Shown: piece after piece, positions 53,827 through 62,473 of the stretch | How positions within the stretch are numbered: the first letter of the stretch is position 1 | Layout: each line of letters begins with the position of its first letter | NCBI GenBank assembly: GCA_903905585.1 | Contig: CAIVHB010000161.1 | Span: 1-64,000, forward strand | Direction: 5' to 3' | Length of the DNA: 64,000 bases | Source: an uncultured Ferrovum sp. | Lineage (GTDB): Bacteria; Pseudomonadota; Gammaproteobacteria; Burkholderiales; Ferrovaceae | Program-made: the position numbers and the translations under genes | Notes under the pieces: model-generated | The model's database searches: none | What the model was told of the DNA's origin: nothing | Seen by the model: only the letters and a program-made list of their open reading frames with translations

Positions 53827-55257
53827 TCATGCCGCTAAGCCCTCGACAATTCTTTCCATATGCATAAAACGCGAACCTTTTACCAAGACAGTGACATCAC
53901 TTGATAAAAGCGGGGAAATCCACCCACACAATTCTTGAGGGTCATCCGTTGCGCGTGCTTTTGATCCAAACTCTCTTGTCGCCTCGAGGACTGCACTTCC
54001 TAATCCAAATAAATATTCAATACCTGCTGAGCGGCACGCTCTGCCTAATTCAGCATGGAGCACAGGAGACTGGTCACCTAATTCACCGAGATCTCCCAGC
54101 ACAAAAATACGAAGACCAGATTGTGAAGACAACACTGAAATCGCAGCTAAAACAGAATCTGGATTGGCGTTGTAAGTATCATCAATGAGACGAGACCCCT
54201 TTTGACCAGACACCATCTTTAAGCGACCCTTCACGCCAGCAAATCCCTCTAATGCCTTACAAGCAAGCCTTGGATCTATGCCTATGGCCATCGTTGTTGC
54301 GATAGCTGCCAATGCATTACTGGCGCTATGTTTTCCCGGCAACGGCAAATGGCAAGCAATAGTGTCTTTACCCACTTTAATGACAAGTTGCTGAGCAGGT
54401 TTTTGAATATTGTTTACCGGTACATTTGCCTGGATGGGCCCTACATCTGCTTCCTGATCACAGGCGAATGTGATCACGCGATGTTTCACTACGAATTTCT
54501 TACATATTGCTGCACTAGGATCATCGGCGTTAATCACGGCAACGCCATCTGAAGATAAACCGCTAAATATTTCCGCTTTTGCATGCGCCACATCAGCCAA
54601 CGTACCTAAAAAACCAACATGAGCGCGTTGCACGTTGTTCACCACAGCAGCATTGGGTTTAGCAATTGCAGAAAGAACTTTAAGTTCACCGGCGTGATTC
54701 ATTCCCATCTCAACTACTGCATAGCGATGCCCTGCTCTTAGGCGAAGCAGCGTAAGAGGCAAGCCAAGATGGTTATTAAAATTGCCACGCGTGGCGAGAA
54801 CTGTCTGAGCTGGATTTAGGCCTTCATCTTGAGCTTGGGCAAGCAAGATAGTGGCAATCATTTCTTTAACGGTAGTCTTGCCGTTACTGCCTGTCACACC
54901 CATCACAACAGTAGAAAGCTGAGATCGCCACCACCGGGCAATGGCACCCAACGCTTCTACGCAGGAGGTCACCTGAAGAATGTGTCCTTCTACATTAGAA
55001 ACTTTTCGTTCTACTAATGCTGCCAATGCTCCAGCTTGCAAAACCTGAGCTAAAAAATCATGCCCATCTGCCCGTTCGCCTTTCAATGCCACAAATAAAT
55101 CACCGGGACGTATATCTCTCGAGTCTGTACTCACTCTTGAAAACACGATGCCATCAGCGTTAGCACAAGGTGCTGGCATGTTCAACGCAATACACAATTG
55201 CGCCAAGCTTACATTCCATGGCTGATCATTATTAAGCAATAGAGAGGCATCCATCAT
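53827..55257 (-). CDS. murF: UDP-MurNAc-tripeptide D-alanyl-D-alanine ligase MurF
   Basis: Adds D-Ala-D-Ala to the tripeptide, finishing the pentapeptide. 476 residues. The ATP loop is GVTGSNGKTTVKEM and the central domain holds VVEMGMNHAGEL; RLIDDTYNANPDSV is the MurF signature. It needs D-Ala-D-Ala from Ddl, whose gene is missing from this cluster. Overlaps murE by four bases. Confidence 0.97.
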   Translation of the reverse strand: MMDASLLLNNDQPWNVSLAQLCIALNMPAPCANADGIVFSRVSTDSRDIRPGDLFVALKGERADGHDFLAQVLQAGALAALVERKVSNVEGHILQVTSCVEALGAIARWWRSQLSTVVMGVTGSNGKTTVKEMIATILLAQAQDEGLNPAQTVLATRGNFNNHLGLPLTLLRLRAGHRYAVVEMGMNHAGELKVLSAIAKPNAAVVNNVQRAHVGFLGTLADVAHAKAEIFSGLSSDGVAVINADDPSAAICKKFVVKHRVITFACDQEADVGPIQANVPVNNIQKPAQQLVIKVGKDTIACHLPLPGKHSASNALAAIATTMAIGIDPRLACKALEGFAGVKGRLKMVSGQKGSRLIDDTYNANPDSVLAAISVLSSQSGLRIFVLGDLGELGDQSPVLHAELGRACRSAGIEYLFGLGSAVLEATREFGSKARATDDPQELCGWISPLLSSDVTVLVKGSRFMHMERIVEGLAA

Positions 55258-56774
55258 TCAGCCCCTCCTTCTTCAGCATCATCAGAGCTTGTATGGATCA
55301 GATTCCGTACAACCTCTTCATCGGAGAAAGGAATCTTCGACCCATTTATTTCTTGGAATTGCTCGTGCCCTTTTCCTGCAACCAGAACTACATCTCCCGG
55401 TTGCGCCAAAAGTATTGCTTGAGTGATAGCCAGTTTTCGATCCAGCATTTCGCCATAGGGGTTAAATAACATCCCCTGCGAAATATCTCGTAAAATTTGA
55501 ATGGGATCCTCACTACGAGGATTGTCACTCGTTAAAATGACAACATCTGCCTTTTCCTCTGCAATCGCCCCCATCTTGGCTCGCTTGGATGGATCACGAT
55601 CTCCACCACATCCGAACACACAGAACACACGCTTATCTTTTGGTAGACCTATTCGTAGCGTATCCAAGACTCGACCTAGTGCATCAGGTGTGTGCGCAAA
55701 GTCAATCACCACTTTGACTCCGTTAGAAGCCTCAAAAGCTTGCATCCGTCCGGGCGGAGCTTCTAGCTGAGAGAGTAATTGCGGTAGCCGATTGCTCGCG
55801 ATCCCCATCTCCAATAATACTGCCGCCACTCCGATGAGATTAGAGACATTAAAGAGCCCTAATAGCTTAGTCTTTACGCCAATCACATCACCATTAGGAA
55901 GACGAAGATCAAACTCACTCCCTGATTGGTTTACTTTTAGATACGAACAATATATTTCCTGACCACCGGTGATTGCTTTTTGTTGTGTGGAAAAAGCGAT
56001 GGTGGGTACGCCCTCTATCGTTAATTTTTGATACAGGGACAAACCAAATTCATCATCTATATTGATGATGGCTTTACGTAATTCTGCTGAATGAAAAAGT
56101 AGTGATTTCGCCTCACCGTAGGCTTCAATGGTGCCGTGATAATCCAAATGGTCATGGCTCAGATTGGTGAATACTGCAATATCAAAATGCACACCATCTA
56201 CTCGCCCCTGAGCTAGACCATGCGAAGAAACTTCAAGGGCCACTGCTGCTGCACCCTTTTTTTTCAAACTCATTAATCCAGCTTGCAATTCGATTGGGGT
56301 AGGCGTTGTAAATCCTGTTTGCTCAAGCGCACCCATCAAGCCTGCCCCAAGGGTTCCCACTAAACCACATGGAATATTGCTCGCTGTTAAGGCTTGAGCA
56401 ATCCAATGTGTACTTGAAGTTTTACCATTGGTGCCTGTTACACCTATGGTCTTCATTTCCCAACTCGGATCACCATAAAAAAAGGATGCAATTCGACTTA
56501 TTTCCCAACGAAGACCTGGAACGGCAAGATGAGGCACAGTCCACTCAGGATCATCGTGATAATCCTCTGGGTCCCAAATGAGTCCAGATGCACCGCGTGA
56601 AAGTGCATCACCAATCCAATCCCTACCGTCCCCATCCTCTCCAGGATAGGCCGCAAAAATGACCCCAGGCTTTGCTAGTCGACTATCTGAAGTGAGGGTA
56701 TGCGCTATCTCTATTAAAGGCAGCAACTCTTCAAAAGGAAACTCTGGACCTGTTAAGGGGGGACGCATAGCCAT
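55254..56774 (-). CDS. murE: UDP-MurNAc-L-Ala-D-Glu meso-diaminopimelate ligase MurE
   Basis: Adds the third residue of the stem peptide. 506 residues. GVTGTNGKTSSTHW is the ATP loop, LEVSSHGL follows, and DNPRSEDP (near residue 416) is the motif that selects meso-diaminopimelate over lysine, matching the dap genes in the same window. One base overlaps the ftsI end. Confidence 0.97.
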   Translation of the reverse strand: MAMRPPLTGPEFPFEELLPLIEIAHTLTSDSRLAKPGVIFAAYPGEDGDGRDWIGDALSRGASGLIWDPEDYHDDPEWTVPHLAVPGLRWEISRIASFFYGDPSWEMKTIGVTGTNGKTSSTHWIAQALTASNIPCGLVGTLGAGLMGALEQTGFTTPTPIELQAGLMSLKKKGAAAVALEVSSHGLAQGRVDGVHFDIAVFTNLSHDHLDYHGTIEAYGEAKSLLFHSAELRKAIINIDDEFGLSLYQKLTIEGVPTIAFSTQQKAITGGQEIYCSYLKVNQSGSEFDLRLPNGDVIGVKTKLLGLFNVSNLIGVAAVLLEMGIASNRLPQLLSQLEAPPGRMQAFEASNGVKVVIDFAHTPDALGRVLDTLRIGLPKDKRVFCVFGCGGDRDPSKRAKMGAIAEEKADVVILTSDNPRSEDPIQILRDISQGMLFNPYGEMLDRKLAITQAILLAQPGDVVLVAGKGHEQFQEINGSKIPFSDEEVVRNLIHTSSDDAEEGGAE

Positions 56775-58504
56775 TAGGTTTCCTCCGCTGCAGAGTTACC
56801 AGAAGGGGGAGATGCATAATTTTCGCTGGCCGGATCATCCGGTTGAATACCCAGTATCTGCAGGGCCCCCGCCATAAGACCACTAAAAACAGGTGCTGCC
56901 ACTAAGCCACCGTAATAGTCTCCGGTACTTGGCTCATCAATCATCACGGCTATCAGTAATCGTGGATTACTTGCAGGAGCAAATCCAACGAACGAGGCGA
57001 CATAACGATTGGAATAGTGTCCATGATCCAGTTTATGAGCCGTACCCGTTTTACCTGCAACGCGGAACCCACGCACTTGGGCAAGTGGGGCTGTTCCCTC
57101 TGGTTTTACAACCAGTTCAAGCATATCCTTCACTGCTGCTGCCGTTTGTGGAGAAATTACCCGACGCCCTGATACCGGCCCATCTTGCTTCAGCAATGTA
57201 AGCGGCATCACATTGCCTTCGTTTGCAAAAATCGTATAGGAGCGCGCTAATTGCGCAAGACTCACCGAGATGCCATGCCCATAAGACATGGTTGCCTGCT
57301 CAATAGGACGCCAACTGCGATAAGGCCTAACACGCCCTCCAGCCTCACCTGGCATACCCATCTTTGGCGTTTGTCCAAAACCCACATCAGTAAAAAGATT
57401 CCACATTGCCTCGGGCGGAAGGCTCAGTGCAATCCGAGCGGCCCCGACGTTACTTGAGCGTTGAATGACTTGAGAAACTGTTAGCGCTCCGCCAGGATGC
57501 GTATCATGAACTACGGCTGGACCTATGTTCATTGTCCCGTTACCGGTTTGAATAATTGTTGCTGGTGTGACTTTATGCGCCTCAAGCGCTGCCGCAATAG
57601 TAAATGGCTTGAGGGTTGAGCCTGGCTCATAGGTGTCCGCTACGGCACGATTACGCAGCTGCGTGAGCGTCACATGCTCTCGCGCATTCGGGTTGTAATC
57701 AGGATAATTAGCCAGTGCTAGCACCTCCCCTGTTCGAGGATCCAGCACCATCACAGCTCCTGCTTTGGCCTTATTACGTGTAATCGCGGCATGTAATTCA
57801 CGCCATGCTAAATACTGAACACGGCTATCTACAGAAAGCACTACATCATGCCCAGGCCGTGGCTCCCGGATATTTTCAACATCTTCTATGACTGATCCTG
57901 GGCGATCTTTGATCACACGTCTTGCGCCATTTAACCCAGCTAACACTGACTGGAACGTAACTTCTACCCCCTCCTGCCCGCGGTCTTCCACATCAGTAAA
58001 ACCCAAAAGATGAGCCATCATTTCGCCCTTTGGATAGGAGCGACGAAATCCTTTTTGCTCAAAGAGCCCAGGAATATGAATATCGCTCACTTTCTGAGCA
58101 ACTTCTTGAGAAAGTTGGCGCTTTAAATAGACAAAATTTCCACGCCCTTCATTAATTCGGCGATTAATATCTTCTTTAGGCATTTCCAGCAAAGTAGATA
58201 ACTGCTGAAGCTGCACCGGATTCATCTCTGCATCTTCTCGACTTGCCCATACTGATACAGCAGGCAAACTAATCGCCAAGGGATCTTTGTTTCTATCAAG
58301 AACTTCACCTCGGTAAGCCCTCTCCTCAATGACCCTGGAGTAACGCTCATCACCTTTGTGTTGCAAGAAATCAGCATGAAGACCTTGAAGAAATACAGCC
58401 CGAATGACTAAAACCATAAATGCTAAAAGCAACAACACCAAAACTAAGCTAGCTCGCCAGCCTTCAAGGCGAAGATGGAGGGCTGTATTGCCTTTATAGT
58501 TCAT
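56774..58504 (-). CDS. ftsI: Septal peptidoglycan transpeptidase FtsI (PBP3)
   Basis: Class B penicillin-binding protein that cross-links septal wall with FtsW. 576 residues. An N-terminal membrane span (about 17-37) and a pedestal domain are followed by the transpeptidase with the active-site serine in STLK (about 295), SSN, and KTGT (about 485). Tail is Pro/Ser-rich. One base overlaps ftsL's stop. Confidence 0.97.
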   Translation of the reverse strand: MNYKGNTALHLRLEGWRASLVLVLLLLAFMVLVIRAVFLQGLHADFLQHKGDERYSRVIEERAYRGEVLDRNKDPLAISLPAVSVWASREDAEMNPVQLQQLSTLLEMPKEDINRRINEGRGNFVYLKRQLSQEVAQKVSDIHIPGLFEQKGFRRSYPKGEMMAHLLGFTDVEDRGQEGVEVTFQSVLAGLNGARRVIKDRPGSVIEDVENIREPRPGHDVVLSVDSRVQYLAWRELHAAITRNKAKAGAVMVLDPRTGEVLALANYPDYNPNAREHVTLTQLRNRAVADTYEPGSTLKPFTIAAALEAHKVTPATIIQTGNGTMNIGPAVVHDTHPGGALTVSQVIQRSSNVGAARIALSLPPEAMWNLFTDVGFGQTPKMGMPGEAGGRVRPYRSWRPIEQATMSYGHGISVSLAQLARSYTIFANEGNVMPLTLLKQDGPVSGRRVISPQTAAAVKDMLELVVKPEGTAPLAQVRGFRVAGKTGTAHKLDHGHYSNRYVASFVGFAPASNPRLLIAVMIDEPSTGDYYGGLVAAPVFSGLMAGALQILGIQPDDPASENYASPPSGNSAAEET

Positions 58505-58926
58505 TACCTAGCACCCTTTGCCAGATGAGTAGGCTGCTTAGTTTTGGGATCCTTTTCTGCTGACATCAAAGATTGGGGCTTTGCAAGACTTTCTATTGGC
58601 CTGACCGGAACTGCTTCAGCAAACGCCAAGGATTGAGCGGCGCTAGATAAATCAGCTAAATCCTGACGCTGATTTCCCATCACAATGACGGCATGCGTAT
58701 CAGGCAAATGCATTTTCATCTCAGAAGCCACATGCTCAACACGATTCGATGCCACAAGCGTTGCGCGCTGAGCCTGAAGTCGACGAAGATCTGCAGCCAA
58801 CTCATCACCTCTAGTTTTTTCTCGCTCTAAATCAACAAAAACTCTTATCGATCTATGCTGAGTGTGAACCACTGCAATAGCACAAATAATCAGACACACA
58901 AATAACGCAAAGTCAGAACGCCTCAT
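58504..58926 (-). CDS. ftsL: Cell division protein FtsL
   Basis: Small bitopic divisome protein that forms a complex with FtsB and FtsQ. 140 residues: a single membrane span near the N-terminus (about residues 6-22), then a coiled-coil region (about 32-70). The variable C-terminal 50 residues are longer than in many homologues. Identification depends on its place between rsmH and ftsI and on topology. Overlaps rsmH by four bases. Confidence 0.9.
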   Translation of the reverse strand: MRRSDFALFVCLIICAIAVVHTQHRSIRVFVDLEREKTRGDELAADLRRLQAQRATLVASNRVEHVASEMKMHLPDTHAVIVMGNQRQDLADLSSAAQSLAFAEAVPVRPIESLAKPQSLMSAEKDPKTKQPTHLAKGAR

Positions 58927-59876
58927 GAAGCCACCCCCCCCGTTCGCTCTGCTACACGTAAGACGGCACTGCGTGAACGTGGGTTGCGCGCAACCTCCTC
59001 ATCACTTGCAAAGATCGCTTTACCAATAGCCTTAAGACATGGCTTAGGGCGATCAGCCTCTCTAACCGCCAACCCTGCAGGAATAGCCGGAGGCTTTGAA
59101 TGACCCGCAATAAACTGTTTTACAATTCGATCTTCAAGAGAATGAAAACTGATGACCGCAAGACGCCCACCTTGCTTTAAGGCTGCCAAGGCTTGAGGAA
59201 GAACAGATGCAACCTCTGTTAGCTCAGCATTAACTTGAATACGTAGTGCCTGAAAAGTACGAGTTGCAGGATCTATTCCAGGCTCTCGCTTGGGAACTGC
59301 GCTCGCTACAATGAGTGCGAGCTGGCGTGTAGAGATGATGGCCTGTTGAGCTCTCGCCATCACAATCGCCCGTGCGATACGTTTAGCGAAACGCTCTTCG
59401 CCAAAAGCTTTAAGGACTTGAGCGATTTCTCTTTCGTCTGCATGCGCAATAAATGCTGCTGCACTGACTCCACTCGTCGGATCCATGCGCATATCAAGAG
59501 GGCCATCATTACGAAAACTAAACCCGCGCTCAGCATGATCTAGCTGAGGAGACGACACTCCCAAATCGAGTAACACACCCTCTACCCCATCTGGTGCATT
59601 CTCTTTAAGCACAGAAGATAGTTGAGAAAAACGCGCATGACTGACCGAAAAACGCGTATCAATGGCCATCGATTGAGCTGCCATCACCGCCTCCGGATCT
59701 CTATCAAAGGCAAACAATCGCCCCTTAGGACCCAGCCTTTCGAGAATGGCACGACTATGCCCGCCTCGCCCGAAAGTTCCATCGACATAGAGACCACAGG
59801 GCATAACGCGAAGCGCATCAAGGGCTTCATCGAGGAGGACGGGATGATGTTCCACATCTTTTCGCTCTCCCGTCAT
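58923..59876 (-). CDS. rsmH: 16S rRNA (cytosine-1402-N4)-methyltransferase RsmH
   Basis: SAM-dependent enzyme that methylates C1402 of 16S rRNA. 317 residues. HHPVLLDEALDAL at the N-terminus, the SAM site DGTFGRGGHSRAIL, LLDLGVSSPQLD and VISFHSLEDRIVKQF are the family motifs. Four bases separate it from mraZ. Confidence 0.97.
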   Translation of the reverse strand: MTGERKDVEHHPVLLDEALDALRVMPCGLYVDGTFGRGGHSRAILERLGPKGRLFAFDRDPEAVMAAQSMAIDTRFSVSHARFSQLSSVLKENAPDGVEGVLLDLGVSSPQLDHAERGFSFRNDGPLDMRMDPTSGVSAAAFIAHADEREIAQVLKAFGEERFAKRIARAIVMARAQQAIISTRQLALIVASAVPKREPGIDPATRTFQALRIQVNAELTEVASVLPQALAALKQGGRLAVISFHSLEDRIVKQFIAGHSKPPAIPAGLAVREADRPKPCLKAIGKAIFASDEEVARNPRSRSAVLRVAERTGGVAS

Positions 59877-59879
59877 CCG

Positions 59880-60335
59880 CTACAGCGTCAAAGACTCCAT
59901 GCCGGCAGGCATGGAGTGCGCACTGGTTTCTACAAACTGATCGAACTGCTTCTCCCAAGCCTCACGATTCCATAGCTTGAAATGACTTCCCTGACCAAAC
60001 ATCATTAAATCGCGATCAATCCCCGACAAAGCTCGCAGCTCAGGGGAGATGAGAATGCGCCCCGCCGAATCCATTTCCATTTCATCAGCATGACCAACCA
60101 GCAACATCTGCATCGCAGTGACTTTAGGATCAAAACCCGGAACAGCCATGACCGCCTCGGCGATGGGTTCCCATGCGGGCTGGGGATAGAGCAACAAGCA
60201 TCGATGCGGGTGCGCCGTGACAACAACTCGTCCGCCACCCAGCGCCAGGAACTTGTCCCGATAGCGCGTGGGTACAGCTAGACGCCCTTTGGCGTCCAAA
60301 CTGATCGCTGATGCACCCTGAAAATGTTGCGTCAC
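59880..60335 (-). CDS. mraZ: Transcriptional regulator MraZ
   Basis: AbrB-like DNA-binding protein that represses the dcw operon. 151 residues with two MraZ domains (SLDAKGRLAVPTRYRD and, in the second copy, EMDSAGRILISPELR). Start GTG 60335 is preceded by GAGGTAA with five bases between, and gives the normal family length; the longer ATG frame at 60398 runs through the putative promoter and is rejected. It is the first gene of the dcw cluster. Confidence 0.93.
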   Translation of the reverse strand: MTQHFQGASAISLDAKGRLAVPTRYRDKFLALGGGRVVVTAHPHRCLLLYPQPAWEPIAEAVMAVPGFDPKVTAMQMLLVGHADEMEMDSAGRILISPELRALSGIDRDLMMFGQGSHFKLWNREAWEKQFDQFVETSAHSMPAGMESLTL

Positions 60336-60383
60336 ATTGTTTACCTCAAGACCCAAAGCCACTTGACTTTGCGATCTATAATT

Positions 60384-60407
60384 CCCATTAATTACCACTC
60401 TTTACCA
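60384..60407 (-). promoter_or_regulatory. Three MraZ-type boxes
   Basis: On the minus strand TGGT, TGGT and TGGG recur at an exact 10-base period (plus-strand positions 60404-60407, 60394-60397, 60384-60387). MraZ of E. coli binds direct TGGG-type repeats at that spacing near its own promoter, so these are likely autoregulatory sites. The first box touches the putative -10 and the others lie just downstream of it. Confidence 0.7.
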
Positions 60408-60435
60408 CTTTACGACACCAACCCCTCTCGGTCAA
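60407..60435 (-). promoter_or_regulatory. Candidate promoter of the dcw cluster (mraZ promoter)
   Basis: On the minus strand -35 TTGACC (60430-60435, five of six matches) and -10 TAAAGT (60407-60412, four of six) are 17 bases apart. The leader to the mraZ GTG would be about 65 bases. The overlap with the MraZ boxes makes the site credible. Confidence 0.6.
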
Positions 60436-60716
60436 GTGAAATATTGGGTACTTTTCCTTATTCAACAAATGCTTGCGTGATTTTTACACCCCCCTTTCTA
60501 GGGGCACATAAAGAACGTAATAAAGCATTTAAATCAGTTTATTAAGCGAAATACATAAAGCGATTTAGATTATTTGGGCGACAAAATTCGTGCTGTGAAT
60601 GGGCAGCATTGAATATCAATCCAAAGAGAAAACGCTGGAGGCAGGGGGCATCAAGGTGAATACCTTGAAAACACGACCAATGAGAGGTGAAACGTATTAA
60701 AAAAACGTTAACTGAA
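60436..60716. other. Intergenic region between the mraZ promoter and rnpB
   Basis: About 280 bases with no convincing gene. A seven-A run at 60699-60705 gives a T-run 12 to 18 bases beyond the rnpB 3' end on the minus strand, which may mark its terminator, though no strong hairpin precedes it. A perfect small inverted repeat CAAGGT/ACCTTG is at 60652-60667. The rest shows nothing recognisable. Confidence 0.5.
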
Positions 60717-61078
60717 GGTGGTGAAGCCAGCCTGTAAGCCGGGTTCTGTCGAGGACAGTCATTCCTCTAGGCGACCAGTTACCTGGCCACTCAAGCAACC
60801 TACCCGGGAACAGCGCGAGCCACGCCATCGTTCCCCTATTTGGTCTTGCTCCGGATGGGGTTTAACTTGCCGCTTCCGTTACCGGTTGCGCGGTGCGCTC
60901 TTACCGCACCTTTTCACCCTTGCCGTCGAATCCTAAGATTCGCTTAGGCGGTTTAAGTCTCTGTATCACTTTCCATGGCCTCGCGACCTCCGGCCGTTAG
61001 CCGGCATCCCGCTCTATGGAGCCCGGACTTTCCTCCCCGATGACAAGCATCGCGGCGACTGTCCAGCCGACTTCACCG
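60717..61078 (-). ncRNA. rnpB: RNase P RNA component, bacterial type A
   Basis: Catalytic RNA that matures tRNA 5' ends. About 362 bases. The 5' end pairs with the 3' end to form P1 (GGTGAAGTCGGCT with GGCTGGCTTCACC). Conserved elements are seen on the minus strand: GGACAGTCGCCGC at the 5' side, GAGGAAAGTCCGGGCTCC (CR-I), CAGGGTGCC-type P-stem region, GGTAAACCCC-like GTTAAACCCC, and ACAGAACCCGGCTTACAG near the 3' end. Ends are estimated from P1 to within a few bases. Its 5' end abuts the pyrC stop codon, so its promoter must lie inside the end of pyrC or read through from it. Confidence 0.93.
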
Positions 61079-61081
61079 CGA

Positions 61082-62125
61082 TCAGTCTAACAGAGACCAG
61101 GCCAAGCGCTCGCCTGCACAAAGGGGAACCAGCTCAATGCCACCCCGTATTAAATGCTCAGGCACCACTGTTGGAACGCGCTGTAATTTAACGAAACCTT
61201 CGTTGACCGGCAACCCATAAAAGGCAGGTCCGTGAAGACTAGAAAACCCCTCCAGCCTAGATAAATACCCATAAGCATCAAATGCTTCCGCATAGAGCTC
61301 CAGCGCTGAATAGGCTGTGTAACACCCAGCACAACCACACGCATTTTCTTTTGTTTCACGAGCATGCGGCGCACTGTCTGTACCCAAAAAGTATCGAGAA
61401 CTCCCTGAAGTAGCTGCCTGCAAAAGCGACAACCTATGTTCTTCGCGTTTAAGAACAGGAAGGCAATACATATGCGGACGTACCCCTCCCTGAAAAATAG
61501 CATTTCGATTAAACAGAAGATGATGCGCAGTCAAGGTCGCAGCAAGCCTATCTTCTCCTTGCGCAACAAATTCAGCAGCTTGTCGCGTGGTAATGTGCTC
61601 TACCACCACCTTCAATTTTGGATGTCTGTCCAGCGCTGGTCGCAATATTTCTTCTAAAAAGACAGCTTCACGGTCAAAAATATCCACGCTAGGATCGGTT
61701 ACTTCAGCATGCACCAGTAGAGGAATACCCGTTTCCTCAAGCGCTTTCAATGCATTTTGACATCGTAAAAGATCCCGAACCCCCGCATCCGAATGCGTGG
61801 TGGCCCCTGCCGGATAAAGTTTAACCCCATGAATAAAACCAGCTTCCTTTGCGCTCAGAATTTCATTCGGAGGCGTAGCTTCAGTCAAATAAAGCGTCAT
61901 GAGTGGCTGAAACTTCGAGCCCACGGGCAATGACTTTAGAATTCGATCGCGGTAGGCGCCAGCTTGGGACACCGAAGTAATGGGCGGCTTCAAATTTGGC
62001 ATAATGATCGCGCGAGCAAACTGCTTTGCCGTATCTGCTAACACACCAGTCATTAAATCACCGTCACGAAGGTGAAGATGCCAATCGTCAGGGCGCTTAA
62101 TTGCAATAATAGTTTCAGTATTCAT
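61082..62125 (-). CDS. pyrC: Dihydroorotase, PyrC class II
   Basis: Zinc enzyme that closes carbamoyl-aspartate to dihydroorotate in pyrimidine synthesis. 347 residues, the usual length. DDWHLHLRDG gives two zinc-binding histidines, VKLYPAGATTHSDAGV contains the carbamylated lysine, and LGTDSAPHA holds the catalytic aspartate. ATG 62125 (MNTETIIAIKRP) is preferred to the earlier ATG 62152. The gene ends four bases before rnpB on the same strand; upstream is the divergent feoA. Confidence 0.96.
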   Translation of the reverse strand: MNTETIIAIKRPDDWHLHLRDGDLMTGVLADTAKQFARAIIMPNLKPPITSVSQAGAYRDRILKSLPVGSKFQPLMTLYLTEATPPNEILSAKEAGFIHGVKLYPAGATTHSDAGVRDLLRCQNALKALEETGIPLLVHAEVTDPSVDIFDREAVFLEEILRPALDRHPKLKVVVEHITTRQAAEFVAQGEDRLAATLTAHHLLFNRNAIFQGGVRPHMYCLPVLKREEHRLSLLQAATSGSSRYFLGTDSAPHARETKENACGCAGCYTAYSALELYAEAFDAYGYLSRLEGFSSLHGPAFYGLPVNEGFVKLQRVPTVVPEHLIRGGIELVPLCAGERLAWSLLD

Positions 62126-62161
62126 GGTTGAAATCTTAGCATGAGGCGCCATATAGTATGT

Positions 62162-62180
62162 GGTAATGCGAACGATTCTT
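62162..62180. promoter_or_regulatory. Candidate Fur box before feoA
   Basis: The 19 bases GGTAATGCGAACGATTCTT agree with the E. coli Fur consensus (GATAATGATAATCATTATC) at 12 positions by my count. It lies 18 to 36 bases upstream of the feoA start and next to a TATAAT hexamer at 62184-62189. Iron-dependent repression by Fur is expected for feoAB. Confidence 0.55.
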
Positions 62181-62197
62181 ATTTATAATAGGAAGGT

Positions 62198-62470
62198 ATG
62201 ACTTTACTCACCCCCTCGCTCATCAGTATTAATCAGCTCAACCTTGGAGAGTCAGCGGTCATTCAAACCGTTGGTTTAGGCCCAGAGACAGATAAGCGTA
62301 TTCAAGCAGCGGGGATTCGCCGTTTAGAGGAACTTGGATTCGTACCTGGTGAACGCTTGACACTCATGCGAAGAGGCTTAGGAGGTGATCCTTTGGCTAT
62401 ACGCATCGGAACATCACTCTTCGCGCTGCGAAAAGTTGAGGCATCAGCCATTCGTGTTCAACGCGATTAA
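62198..62470 (+). CDS. feoA: Ferrous iron transport protein FeoA
   Basis: SH3-like accessory protein of the FeoB ferrous-iron transporter. 90 residues. The fold is recognised from QTVGLGPETDKRIQ, RLEELGFVPGERLTL and the terminal LRKVEASAIRV. GGAAGG lies directly upstream of the ATG at very short spacing. Starts the feo operon; feoB follows after three bases. Confidence 0.92.
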   Translation: MTLLTPSLISINQLNLGESAVIQTVGLGPETDKRIQAAGIRRLEELGFVPGERLTLMRRGLGGDPLAIRIGTSLFALRKVEASAIRVQRD

Positions 62471-62473
62471 ATA

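Noticed and set aside
60336-60398. Longer MraZ start at 60398
   Set aside because: It would run through the MraZ boxes and promoter, and GTG 60335 has an excellent Shine-Dalgarno and the family length.
60652-60667. Inverted repeat CAAGGT/ACCTTG as rnpB terminator
   Set aside because: No T-run follows it on the rnpB strand, and it lies 50 bases beyond the RNA 3' end.
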